In this document: positions 8,106 to 16,123 of the stretch, in pieces
Layout: each line of letters begins with the position of its first letter
Position numbering within the stretch: the first letter of the stretch is position 1
Source of the DNA: Magnetospirillum fulvum MGU-K5
GTDB lineage: Bacteria > Pseudomonadota > Alphaproteobacteria > Rhodospirillales > Magnetospirillaceae
Direction: 5' to 3'
Assembly (NCBI RefSeq): GCF_000442515.1
Contig: NZ_AQPH01000031.1
Location: 1-37,800 of the forward strand
DNA: 37,800 bases
Made by a program: the position numbers and the translations under genes
The notes under the pieces: model-generated
Told to the model about the DNA's origin: nothing
The model's input: the letters and a program-made list of their open reading frames with translations, nothing else
Databases searched by the model: none

Positions 8106-8834
8106 TTAGAATCTAATAGATGAATCGCGCAAAGGACTGTCATCAGCGAGGAGAGTGTTGGCCGCGAGTAACCGAGCGAGATGGAGATCCCAGGGCGTAT
8201 CTATATCGATAGACTGCTCCGGCGGCATCACGTAAGCCAGCGTATCCGGGCCATAAAATGTGCCTCCCCCGTCAAGTCGTGTGCGCGTTATCATAAAAAT
8301 AGCCCCGTTGGGACGGTAGGCTGGCTGTAGGTCCTGGCGTCTGGTCGGCATTTTCCCCGAGAGGAAAGGGTGTAACCGTCTTGCTTCGTCTTGGACGAAA
8401 GCCCAGGCGGGATGGGTTTCGCATTCGACAACGGATACCGCCGCGCTGGCTTCGGTTTGGAGCCGAAGCTCGTGGCAGGAGCAGATATCGGCTCCGGTCC
8501 TGAATGGCGAGGTCGGTTGCAACAAAGTGATCGTGTCGGCCTCCCATCCCTGGGAGGCAAGGGTTGCGACCATATGCGTGACCACTGCCAAGCTCGGGGT
8601 ATCGTCGTGGGCGAGCTCGGAGGGACGCAGAAATGGCACCTCGGCTCCCGCGTCCTGGGCCACAGCCGCGATTTCGGCATCGTCGGTACTGACAGTCACC
8701 CGATCAAGGCAGCCGCTCTCCAAGGCCGCAGCGATTGTCCAGACCAGAAGAGGGCGTCCACCAAGCGGAGCCAGATTTTTGCGGGGGATTCCTTTGGACC
8801 CACCTCGAGCTGGAATGACGGCGAGACGCTTCAC
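8106..8834 (-). CDS. legF: CMP-legionaminic acid synthetase (NeuA/LegF family)
   Basis: A 242-residue cytidylyltransferase. The N-terminus IPARGGSKGIPRKN is the nucleotide-binding signature of CMP-sialic acid synthetases, followed by VSTDD, LLQPTSPFR and the late SIDIDTPWDL metal-binding motif. It activates the nine-carbon sugar made by legI with CTP, giving CMP-legionaminate in the cytoplasm. The start is a GTG at 8834 in a GTGA overlap with the ptmE stop. Choice of LegF over NeuA or PseF rests on the surrounding legB/legC/ptmE genes, not on the sequence of this protein alone. Confidence 0.87.
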   Translation of the reverse strand: MKRLAVIPARGGSKGIPRKNLAPLGGRPLLVWTIAAALESGCLDRVTVSTDDAEIAAVAQDAGAEVPFLRPSELAHDDTPSLAVVTHMVATLASQGWEADTITLLQPTSPFRTGADICSCHELRLQTEASAAVSVVECETHPAWAFVQDEARRLHPFLSGKMPTRRQDLQPAYRPNGAIFMITRTRLDGGGTFYGPDTLAYVMPPEQSIDIDTPWDLHLARLLAANTLLADDSPLRDSSIRF

Positions 8835-9940
8835 GTCTTGGCCCCCACGGATTGAGGGAACAGTGATACGTAATCCTCGCGCGCCCGTTCCAGATCCGTC
8901 ATCTGGCCAATGTCCAGCCAGTATTCGTGCACCGGAAAGACCGAAACCGGTTCGCCCTGGTCGAGGAGTGACTGCAACAGGTCGGTCATGTCGAACATAC
9001 GACCGGAGGGGATATGGTCCAGAGCCTCGGGGGCAAGGACATAAATCCCGGCATTGACGAACTGGTGATGGACCGGCTTCTCGGTGATGCCAAGTAGTCG
9101 GTGGGCCTCGGTTTCGACCACGCCGAAGGGAATCTGGAACGAATAATCGCGCACGCAGACGGTGGCCATGCCGCCATGCGCGGTGTGGAAATCGAGCAGG
9201 CTGCGTAAATCGACCGCAGTCAACAGATCGCCGTTGGTGACGATCACCGGTTTGCTCGGCCGTTCCGGCAGCAGCGACAGCGAGCCAGCGGTTCCCTTGC
9301 GTTCCGTCTCGTGCAGATAATCGATCTGCACATCGAAGCGGGAGCCGTCGCCGAAATGGCCTCTGACCATCTCAGCTTTGTAATTGACCGACAGGAAGAA
9401 GCGAGAAAACCCCTGGCTTGCGAAATTCACCAGAATGTGTTCGAGCAAGGGTCGACCGCCCACCGGAATCATCGGTTTGGGCACGGTTTCGGTGAGCGGA
9501 CGCAATCGGGTTCCCAGTCCACCGGCCATCAGCACGACCCAATTGTCCTGATGCTCGACTTGCATCAGGCGTTCCAGCACCGCGAGATCGGTGACATGCC
9601 CCTCGGCATCGACGATTGGCATCTGGCGGATTTGGAGTTCGTTCATCCGCCGCAACAAGGTGGTCCGATCGGTATTCGGGGCCACGGTGCGTGGCGACCG
9701 GTTCATCACTTCGTCCAGTCGCGTGTCCAACTGTGCTCCGCGCAGCAGGCCACGGCGCACATCACCATCGGTCACCGTGCCGATGAGTTTGCCATCCGCA
9801 GTGGTGACAAGGACGATCTGGAACCCTGAAGCTTCGAAATTGCGGATTGCATCGCGGACCGTCGCGTCGGGCGGCAGCAAGGCGCGACGGACGGGATGGC
9901 CATCGGGCCGACAATTGTCTTGAGTTTCGGGCACGGTCAT
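8831..9940 (-). CDS. ptmE: CBS-domain sugar-1-phosphate nucleotidyltransferase (PtmE-like)
   Basis: A 369-residue fusion: paired CBS domains at about residues 15-125, then a nucleotidyltransferase with AGGLGTRLRPL (139-149), a KP after the loop and a late NAGIYV/WLDIG pattern. Campylobacter PtmE has this architecture and is a glucosamine-1-phosphate guanylyltransferase, giving the GDP-linked precursor of the legionaminic pathway. Its presence here suggests that the precursor is GDP-GlcNAc rather than UDP-GlcNAc. The CBS pair may sense a nucleotide. It follows legG after a 10-base gap and overlaps legF by GTGA. No strong ribosome binding site is seen before the ATG, consistent with translation from the upstream gene. 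Confidence 0.85.
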   Translation of the reverse strand: MTVPETQDNCRPDGHPVRRALLPPDATVRDAIRNFEASGFQIVLVTTADGKLIGTVTDGDVRRGLLRGAQLDTRLDEVMNRSPRTVAPNTDRTTLLRRMNELQIRQMPIVDAEGHVTDLAVLERLMQVEHQDNWVVLMAGGLGTRLRPLTETVPKPMIPVGGRPLLEHILVNFASQGFSRFFLSVNYKAEMVRGHFGDGSRFDVQIDYLHETERKGTAGSLSLLPERPSKPVIVTNGDLLTAVDLRSLLDFHTAHGGMATVCVRDYSFQIPFGVVETEAHRLLGITEKPVHHQFVNAGIYVLAPEALDHIPSGRMFDMTDLLQSLLDQGEPVSVFPVHEYWLDIGQMTDLERAREDYVSLFPQSVGAKT

Positions 9941-9950
9941 GATGTCGCTG

Positions 9951-11123
9951 TTAATTCTGGCTCATGGGCAGGTCATAGAAGGCTTTTTCCATCAGGAAAT
10001 CCTGTGGAAAGTCCGTCAGGACCGAGACGATTTTCGCTCCCGCTCCCCCTTCGCCATACGGATTGACCACGGCCTTCAATCCTTCTTGGAATTCAGGAGA
10101 ATACAGGCGCTCCAGGGCGCCAGCGATGGCATTCCGGTTCGGAGTACACGAGATAACGCTCGTCGCGCAGAGTCGCCCACGTTGGCGGTCGCCAATGTTG
10201 ATCGTCCCGATCCCAAAGCTTGGGGCCTCCAAAAGGCCGCTGGAGGAATTGCCGACCACGGCATCCACTTGGGCAAGGCATGACAAATAGCGCAATAGCC
10301 CGAGAGACGTGAACGCCTTTCTGGTGCCGGGGCGTTCGGCGACGAAACGCTCGACGAGGCTGATCAAGTCGCGGCCACCAGCATCAGCGTTTGGCATGGT
10401 GAAGATCAGCGAGGTTTCGTCAAGGTCATCTAGTGCCGCCAGAACCTCGTTCATTTCGTCAACGGGAGACGAAAAGGTCAGTGTCGCCGGATGGTACGTG
10501 ACCAGCAAGGTCCGTCGGCCAAACCGAAATCCCAGTGACTCTTCCAGGGCGGGACGGTCCAGCAATGTCTGCTTCTTGATAGCATCGACGCCAAGCCCAC
10601 CAACCAGAAAGACCCGGTCGGGCTGCTCTCCCAATTGTATCACACGCTTCCGGTATTCTTCGGTCGCCACGAAGTGCAGATGCGCCATTTTGGTTATGGC
10701 ATGACGCAAGGCTTCGTCGACGGCGCCTTCCGTTCTCTCGCCACCGTGAAGGTGAGCGACCGGAATGCGGGCAACCAGGGCTGCGGCAACCGCGGCAAAA
10801 ATCTCGAAGCGATCGCCCAGCACCACCAGGATATCGGGGGCGAGGTCGGCAAGTGCGTCGGCAAACCCGATCGTTCCAAGTCCCATCGACTTGGCAATCC
10901 CGACCGGCGTGTCGGAACTGGTCAGCATTTCAACCTTGCGGTCGATGGTAAAGCCGTCCGCTTCGATCTCGCGGTAGGTCAGCCCGAACTCGGGGGAAAG
11001 ATGCATACCAGTGGCGATAACCTGGAGATGCAAGCCCGGCGCAGCCTTGATCTCTTCCATCAGCCACCGCAGCAGACCGTATTCGGCGCGGGTTCCGGTG
11101 ACGACGCAGATTTTCCGGCTCAT
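9951..11123 (-). CDS. legG: Hydrolysing NDP-sugar 2-epimerase (LegG/NeuC family)
   Basis: A 390-residue GT-B fold hydrolysing 2-epimerase. Diagnostic segments are VTGTRAEYGLL at the start, VVLGDRFE, HLHGGE and GNSSSGLLEAPSFG near the C-terminus, the last forming the nucleotide phosphate site. The family removes the nucleotide and inverts C2; in the legionaminic pathway it converts GDP-2,4-diacetamido-bacillosamine to the free 6-deoxy-mannose derivative. Together with ptmE next door, LegG is preferred over NeuC (sialic acid). Starts in an ATGA overlap with the legI stop. The gene is complete with no odd residues noted. Confidence 0.88.
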   Translation of the reverse strand: MSRKICVVTGTRAEYGLLRWLMEEIKAAPGLHLQVIATGMHLSPEFGLTYREIEADGFTIDRKVEMLTSSDTPVGIAKSMGLGTIGFADALADLAPDILVVLGDRFEIFAAVAAALVARIPVAHLHGGERTEGAVDEALRHAITKMAHLHFVATEEYRKRVIQLGEQPDRVFLVGGLGVDAIKKQTLLDRPALEESLGFRFGRRTLLVTYHPATLTFSSPVDEMNEVLAALDDLDETSLIFTMPNADAGGRDLISLVERFVAERPGTRKAFTSLGLLRYLSCLAQVDAVVGNSSSGLLEAPSFGIGTINIGDRQRGRLCATSVISCTPNRNAIAGALERLYSPEFQEGLKAVVNPYGEGGAGAKIVSVLTDFPQDFLMEKAFYDLPMSQN

Positions 11124-12121
11124 GGCTCGATCGCCTCGTCACGCTGATAGGCGCGGTCGGCAATCCGGCCGATCATGTCGTCCCACCGCATGGGCGAAAG
11201 ACCGCTGCCCGGACGTTTGACCGTCATGTTCTCGGCAGAGAGCGGCTCTCCCGCCGAGATCGGCCGGGCCGCGACAATTGATTTGCGTGCGATCGGCAGG
11301 TTGCGGGTTTCACTCGGGCCAGGCCGTTTGATGCCGTCGCCCATCGCCCGCTCGATGTTGCGGATCGCCGCGACCATGGCGGCAAGCTCGTCCGGTTCCA
11401 GGCTTGCCTTATGATCGGGCCCCGGCAAGCTGCGGTCGAGCGTGAAGTGCTTTTCGATGATGCATGCGCCGAGCGCCGTCGCCGCGATCGCTATCTCGAT
11501 CCCCTCGGTATGGTCGGAATAACCGACCGCCACGCCAAACGTATCGCGCATGGTCAGCATGGCGGACAGGTTTACCTCGTCCATCGGGGTCGGATATTCG
11601 GTGGTGCAATGCAAAACCGTGATCCGGTCACGCGGCAGCCCGGCGTCCTCCAGAACACCGAGCGCATCGTCCACCTCGGCCAGGGTCGCCATCCCGGTGG
11701 ACAGCACCACCGGCAATTCCATGCTGCCGACATGGCGCAGATAGGGGAGGTTGGTGATTTCGCCCGAGGGGATTTTGACAAGCGGCAGACCAAGCCCAGC
11801 CAGCATGTCGAGACTGTCCACATCGAAGCCGGTGGACAGGAAGCCGATTCCCTGTGCCGCGCAATGGGCAATCAGGTCGCGATGTGTCGCCTCGGACAAT
11901 TCCAGGCGGCGGATCATCTCGAACTGGCTTTCGTCCGCGCCGCTGGTCTTCTTCTGATAATCGGCCTTTGCGGCTCCCTGGGTGACCAGCCGTTCCGCCT
12001 TGAAGGTCTGAAACTTGACGTAATCGGCCCCTGCCGCCTTTGCCGCGTCGATCAGTCGTTTCGCCAGTTCGGGATCGCCATTGTGGTTGACCCCTGCCTC
12101 GGCAATGATCATCACGCTCAT
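11120..12121 (-). CDS. legI: N,N'-diacetyllegionaminate synthase (NeuB/LegI family)
   Basis: A 333-residue protein. I chose the ATG at 12121, which overlaps the upstream stop as ATGA and begins directly with the barrel, rather than the longer frame from 12148. The NeuB barrel shows AEAGVNHNG, DYVKFQTFKAE, LSTGFDVDS and HCTTEYPTP; the C-terminal ~60 residues form an antifreeze-like SAF domain (RKSIVAARPISAGEPL). It condenses the 6-deoxy-diacetamido-mannose made by legG with phosphoenolpyruvate to give legionaminic acid. The NeuB family also includes sialate and pseudaminate synthases; legionaminate is inferred from the gene set. Confidence 0.88.
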   Translation of the reverse strand: MSVMIIAEAGVNHNGDPELAKRLIDAAKAAGADYVKFQTFKAERLVTQGAAKADYQKKTSGADESQFEMIRRLELSEATHRDLIAHCAAQGIGFLSTGFDVDSLDMLAGLGLPLVKIPSGEITNLPYLRHVGSMELPVVLSTGMATLAEVDDALGVLEDAGLPRDRITVLHCTTEYPTPMDEVNLSAMLTMRDTFGVAVGYSDHTEGIEIAIAATALGACIIEKHFTLDRSLPGPDHKASLEPDELAAMVAAIRNIERAMGDGIKRPGPSETRNLPIARKSIVAARPISAGEPLSAENMTVKRPGSGLSPMRWDDMIGRIADRAYQRDEAIEP

Positions 12122-12750
12122 GATGGCCTCCGTCCCGGAGGCAACCATTCACCATCGGCACAGTCGGTGACAACTCGCTGCCCCATGCCGATGACACAGC
12201 CGGTTCCCACCTGTATTTCTTGGCGGATGCTGGCGTTGCTGCCGATAAAGGTCTCCGCGCCGATACGGACGCCACCATTGATCACGGCCGCGGTGGCGAT
12301 GTGACAATGATCGCCGATCTCGGCGTCGTGCTCGACCAGAGCCATGGTGTTGATGATGACGTTGCGGCCGATTCGTGCGCCCGCATTAATCACGGCGCGG
12401 TGCAGAACTATCGTTCCCGCACCCAGTTCAGCATGACGCGAGACGTGCGCCAGCGGCGACACGATCGCCGGAAGTTCCGCTCCTGCGGCAAGAGCCGCAG
12501 AGAACAGGCGCATCCGCGCCGCAGGCGATTTGATCTGCCCCAAAGTGATCGCGGCCGTGCGAAACTGGGCGACGAGACACGGTAGGTCGATGTCGGTCCC
12601 CAGAACAGGGTAACCGAGAACCTCGGTCCCGACCTCGGGCGCAGTGCCAATCAAGCCGACGATCCTGAACCGCCCGCCCATCTCAATGACGTCGATGCAG
12701 GATCGGGCATGTCCGCCAGCACCGATCAGGAGTAACGGCTCGCCACTCAC
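12118..12750 (-). CDS. NeuD/PglD-type sugar O/N-acetyltransferase (LegH candidate)
   Basis: The true start is the GTG at 12750, which overlaps the legC stop (GTGA); the frame is open far upstream but that part is noncoding. The 210-residue product has an N-terminal Rossmann-like domain (LLLIGAGGHARS) and a left-handed beta-helix of hexapeptide repeats from about residue 110 (AIVSPLAHVSRHAELGAG and onwards), as in PglD and NeuD. Position between legC and legI fits the 4-amino acetylation step (LegH): acetyl-CoA acetylates the aminosugar made by legC. The catalytic His expected in PglD (VEHDAEIGD region) is present. An O-acetyltransferase acting on the finished acid is the alternative. Confidence 0.8.
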   Translation of the reverse strand: MSGEPLLLIGAGGHARSCIDVIEMGGRFRIVGLIGTAPEVGTEVLGYPVLGTDIDLPCLVAQFRTAAITLGQIKSPAARMRLFSAALAAGAELPAIVSPLAHVSRHAELGAGTIVLHRAVINAGARIGRNVIINTMALVEHDAEIGDHCHIATAAVINGGVRIGAETFIGSNASIRQEIQVGTGCVIGMGQRVVTDCADGEWLPPGRRPS

Positions 12751-13928
12751 GCGGCCCCGCTCGAGCCAAGGATGGCGCTGCTCGGGATGTTGATGATCCG
12801 GCGTTCCAGGGATTCCGCGACCGGCAAGGCCATGCGCGGGCAGGTCTCGAACGCGGGCAACCGATGCATCAAGGTCCATGCCGGACGGGTCATCAGGCCC
12901 GCATCGTTGGTCGAGGCGAGAATCGTGTCCCGCTCCCCGACGCGGTCGTCGTCCAGGATCAAGGTTTGCAGCCAGTAGTTGCTGCGACATCCCGCGGGCT
13001 CGGCAAACAGCCTGACCCCGGTCATTCCCTCGAACCCGGCGCGGTATTTCTCGAACAAGCGGCGCTTTTCGGCAAGGAATGTCGGCAGTTGCTCCAACTG
13101 GGCACAGCCGAGCGCCGCATTGAGGTTGGGGAGGCGGTAATTATAAGCAACATAATCATGCCGGAATTCCCACCGATGCGGTTGCTTTGCCGTGGTGGTG
13201 AGATGCTTGGCGCGCTTGGCAAGCTCCGGATCGTTGGTGAGGATGGCACCGCCGCCGCCGGTGGTGATCGTCTTGTTGCCGTTGAAGCTCAAGGTGCCCA
13301 TGCGGCCGAATGTGCCGGTGTGGCGCCCGCCGACCGTGCTGCCCAGGGATTCCGCCGCGTCTTCGACCAAGACCAGATGCCATGTCCGTGCCAGCTCGAC
13401 CGTGGCGGCAATGTCGATGGGGTGGCCGAAGGCGTGCACCGGCACTAGGGCACGAATGACCCGGCCAGTGGTGCGGTTGACGCAGACATCGTCACGGATT
13501 TCGGCGATTTCGGCGAGATGAGCCCCGAGTGCCACGGGGTCGAGTCCCAGGGTGGCCTCGCTCGAATCGGCGAAGTGCGGCACCGCGCCGCAATGGGCAA
13601 CGGCATTGGCGGTGGCGGCGAAGGTCAGCGCGGGAACGATCACTTCGTCGCCCGGTTGCACCCCGGCGAGCAGCATTGCGGCGTGCAGGGCGGCCGTCCC
13701 ATTGACCACCGCTATGGCGTGACCGGCACCGGTAAAGGCGGCAAGGTCCGCTTCGAAGCGATCGACGAATTTGCCGACCGATGAGACGAAGGTGGTGTCG
13801 ATGCACTCCTGAACATAGGCAAGCTCATTGCCCGAGAACCGGGGGGCGTGCAGGGGCACCGATCCGGGGCCGGTGACATCGCGCAAGACCGCGATGATCT
13901 GTGCGGCAAGAGGGAGGGGGGCGTTCAT
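12747..13928 (-). CDS. legC: Sugar-nucleotide aminotransferase (LegC)
   Basis: A 393-residue PLP enzyme of the DegT/DnrJ/EryC1 family. The N-terminus (VPLHAPRFSGNELAYVQECI) is typical of LegC rather than PseC. VLVEDAAESLGS holds the pyridine-contacting Asp, and SFNGNKTITTGGGG the Schiff-base lysine. It transfers an amino group from glutamate to C4 of the 4-keto sugar made by legB. It sits 12 bases after legB and overlaps the acetyltransferase by GTGA, matching the order of steps in the pathway. Confidence 0.88.
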   Translation of the reverse strand: MNAPLPLAAQIIAVLRDVTGPGSVPLHAPRFSGNELAYVQECIDTTFVSSVGKFVDRFEADLAAFTGAGHAIAVVNGTAALHAAMLLAGVQPGDEVIVPALTFAATANAVAHCGAVPHFADSSEATLGLDPVALGAHLAEIAEIRDDVCVNRTTGRVIRALVPVHAFGHPIDIAATVELARTWHLVLVEDAAESLGSTVGGRHTGTFGRMGTLSFNGNKTITTGGGGAILTNDPELAKRAKHLTTTAKQPHRWEFRHDYVAYNYRLPNLNAALGCAQLEQLPTFLAEKRRLFEKYRAGFEGMTGVRLFAEPAGCRSNYWLQTLILDDDRVGERDTILASTNDAGLMTRPAWTLMHRLPAFETCPRMALPVAESLERRIINIPSSAILGSSGAA

Positions 13929-13940
13929 GTCGGCAGACAG

Positions 13941-14939
13941 CTATATGTTGTAGATATCGGCTTTGTAGGATTTCAGGTTCTCGGAATCGGAGAACCAGGA
14001 AACGGTTTCCGCCAAGCCTCGTCGGAATCCGTCCAGGCCGCCAAACGCGGGCTGCCAGCCGAGCAAGTCCTTCGCCTTGGCATTGCAGGCCCACAGACGC
14101 TCGACCTCGCTTTTCTCCGGGCGCAGCCGCACGTCGTCGGTAACGATCTCGATCTCCGCTCCCATTACCTCGGCGATGGTTTTGGCGGTGTCGCCGATCG
14201 AGATTTCGTAATTGCTGCCAAGGTTGATGACCTCACCCGCACCACGCTCCGCCGCCAACGCGGCCAGGAACCCGCCCACCGTGTCGGCCACATAATTGAA
14301 GTCGCGCGTGGGATGGAGCGAGCCGAGCTTGATCTTCCGCGCGCCGTTGGCGATCTGGGTGATGATGGTGGGGATCACCGCTCGTGCGGACTGGCGCGGT
14401 CCGAAGGTGTTGAAGGGGCGGATCACGGTTACCGGCGTGCCGAAGGCGGCGAAGAACGACAGGGCAATCTGGTCCGCGCCGATCTTGGTGGCAGAGTAGG
14501 GCGACTGGCCTTGCAGCGGGTGTTCTTCGGTGATCGGCACGAAGCGGGCGGTGCCGTAAACCTCGCTGGTGGAGGTGTGGATCACTTTGGCGATTCCAAG
14601 CTCTCGCGCCGCCTGAACGACGTTGAGGGTGCCCTTGATGTTCGTATCAACGTAGGTGTCGGGCGAGTGATACGAATAGGGGATCGCAATCAGCGCGGCC
14701 AAATGCAAGACCGCATCGCATCCCTGCATCGCGGCGCGGACGCCGTGCGGATCGCGGACGTCACCGGCGAAAACCTCGAACGAGCCTTTGACGTCTGGGG
14801 CGCAGCGATCAAGCCAGCCCCAGCTGTTGAACGAATTGTAGAGCACGAAGGCGCGAACATCATAGCCGTTGCGCACTAGAGCTTCGGTCAAATGCGAGCC
14901 GATGAATCCATCCGCTCCGGTGACAAGGACTCTCTTCAC
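13941..14939 (-). CDS. legB: NAD-dependent sugar-nucleotide 4,6-dehydratase (LegB)
   Basis: I chose the GTG at 14939 (332 residues), which begins MKRVLVTGADGFIGSHL directly at the Rossmann motif and has an AGGTAGG upstream; the longer frame to 15047 adds a poor leader. It is an extended SDR: GADGFIGS for NAD, TSEVYG, and YSATK as the catalytic YxxxK. The FNSWGWLD segment after the first strands is typical of LegB-type dehydratases. It makes the 4-keto-6-deoxy sugar nucleotide that starts the legionaminic pathway. It is the first biosynthetic gene after the NusG paralog, with a 142-base spacer that begins with an inverted repeat. Confidence 0.87.
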   Translation of the reverse strand: MKRVLVTGADGFIGSHLTEALVRNGYDVRAFVLYNSFNSWGWLDRCAPDVKGSFEVFAGDVRDPHGVRAAMQGCDAVLHLAALIAIPYSYHSPDTYVDTNIKGTLNVVQAARELGIAKVIHTSTSEVYGTARFVPITEEHPLQGQSPYSATKIGADQIALSFFAAFGTPVTVIRPFNTFGPRQSARAVIPTIITQIANGARKIKLGSLHPTRDFNYVADTVGGFLAALAAERGAGEVINLGSNYEISIGDTAKTIAEVMGAEIEIVTDDVRLRPEKSEVERLWACNAKAKDLLGWQPAFGGLDGFRRGLAETVSWFSDSENLKSYKADIYNI

Positions 14940-15066
14940 CCTCTGAACCCTACCTAGCCGTTGAAGATATCGTACCTGAAAGATGCGCCAATCTGCCTGA
15001 GGATGGGCTTTTCCCACGCTACCGCCATTCGGGTGAGAAAATCGCACCCGTTCCGCTGATATAGAC

Positions 15067-15096
15067 GAGGCGACGCAAACTTTACGGTGTCGCCTC
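15067..15096 (-). repeat. Inverted repeat straddling the nusG paralog stop codon
   Basis: GAGGCGAC at 15067-15074 and GTCGCCTC at 15089-15096 form a perfect 8-bp stem with a 14-base loop that contains the stop codon (15082-15084). No T run follows on the transcript side, so it is not a standard intrinsic terminator. It could be an mRNA stability or pausing hairpin between the regulator gene and the biosynthetic genes. Confidence 0.5.
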
Positions 15097-15582
15097 TATG
15101 GACTCCCTGGGGAGCAGGACCTCGATCTCGCGGTTCATCACGCTCAACAGAACCGTTGTCCGCTCCTTGTCGTTCAGGGATAGCAGACGGCCGACGAACA
15201 GGGCAAATGGCCCTTCGGTAATGCGCACCGTCGACCCTGGGCGCAACACGTCCTCTGCCCGTTGTATCAGGCCGTTTTCGCCCCCTTCGGCGATCAGGCC
15301 TTCTACCACGTTCTCCGGAACAGACACAGGATGATCTCCGTTCCGGATCAGGTCGAGCACCCCGATGGTTCCCAGGATCGACCGCCAGCGGGCCGTTTCC
15401 CGATCGAAGCCGACGAACAAATACCCCGGGAACAGAGGCCGGTGCACATGGGTGCTGCGTCTGGCATGTTTCACCGTCGTTGTGTACTGGGGGAGAAAAA
15501 CACGAAATCCTTGGCGCGCCAGATGAGTTGCCGCCAGATTTTCGGAACGGGGCTTAGCGCGGACAACGTACCATTTCTGCAT
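15082..15582 (-). CDS. NusG-family specialised antiterminator (RfaH/LoaP-like)
   Basis: A 166-residue protein with an N-terminal NGN domain (WYVVRAKPRSENLAATHL, then RPLFPGYLFVGFD) and a C-terminal KOW-like segment (VRITEGPFALFVGRLLSL). Genome-wide NusG normally sits next to secE and rplK; this copy is instead the first gene of a glycan operon of more than 15 kb, the usual place of RfaH, UpxY, LoaP and ActX-type paralogs. These bind RNA polymerase and let it read through long operons. AAGGTG precedes the ATG. I infer that it acts on its own operon, recruited by an element in the leader; the leader hairpins are listed separately. Confidence 0.88.
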   Translation of the reverse strand: MQKWYVVRAKPRSENLAATHLARQGFRVFLPQYTTTVKHARRSTHVHRPLFPGYLFVGFDRETARWRSILGTIGVLDLIRNGDHPVSVPENVVEGLIAEGGENGLIQRAEDVLRPGSTVRITEGPFALFVGRLLSLNDKERTTVLLSVMNREIEVLLPRESIEATP

Positions 15583-15610
15583 TATGGCACCTTCGCCTCG
15601 ACCGTGGGAA

Positions 15611-15627
15611 CGGCGGCGTCTCCGCCG
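15611..15627 (-). repeat. Short hairpin with GGCGGAGA core, leader of nusG operon
   Basis: CGGCGG (15611-15616) pairs with CCGCCG (15622-15627) over a 5-base loop. Read on the minus strand it contains CGGCGGAGA, which recurs exactly at 15776-15784. It lies about 30 bases upstream of the nusG paralog start. Confidence 0.45.
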
Positions 15628-15763
15628 CGCAAATCCCCGGGGTTCGCGTCAGTACGGCCACGGGGATTCCAGACGACGTCGACAGACGCGGAACGGGCCG
15701 GGGGAGCGTCTCCATTGTTTATCGGTCTCATCTGGGCGGAGTATTTCATACCGACAATGCCGG

Positions 15764-15797
15764 TTCCAAGTCCGTTCTCCGCCGGAACGGATTGGAA
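15764..15797 (-). repeat. 13-bp stem hairpin with GGCGGAG in the loop
   Basis: TTCCAA (15764-15769) pairs with TTGGAA (15792-15797), and TCCGTTC (15771-15777) with GAACGGA (15785-15791), with one bulged base and a 7-base loop. On the minus strand the loop region reads CGGCGGAGA. There is no T run on either side, so a terminator is unlikely. The core resembles the RfaH ops element (GGCGGTAG) presented in a hairpin; this functional link is inference. Confidence 0.5.
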
Positions 15798-16123
15798 TCT
15801 CGGATAATTCTCAGCATTTGGCTGAAGCTTTGGCCTGATGTTGGTGTGTTATTTTGACGGCGTGTGCTGAGCGTTCTAGCTCTATTGTCAGAGAGAATCG
15901 CTTTGATTTGAACGATCTCCATGTGGCCAGATCCTACATCTGGAGAGTCTTAAACGCAAGAGTCTCACCCCGCTGCCCTGCCTATCTGGGGCTCTGGCCA
16001 CGACATCGGTCGAACCGACCAAGACTGGCTGCGCGGGTTCCCTATGGTTTACAGAGCGAAGGGATAAGGATACATCATTTGCCGCCGCTAGCCCTCCGCG
16101 CTTTCTCAAGGGTCTGAGAAAAC

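Larger units (their letters stand above)
15583..16123. promoter_or_regulatory. Divergent intergenic region between the two glycan operons
   Basis: This 541-base stretch holds no convincing gene. It must contain the promoters of the nusG-led operon (minus) and of the epimerase operon (plus), but I see no clear -35/-10 pair. The half next to the nusG paralog is GC-rich and carries two hairpins (15611-15627, 15764-15797); the half next to the epimerase gene is more AT-rich. Confidence 0.55.

Noticed and set aside
15854-15882. TTGACG and TAGCTC, 17 bases apart, as plus-strand promoter of the epimerase operon
   Set aside because: The -10 matches only half of the consensus and the gene starts about 240 bases later; not reported as a promoter.
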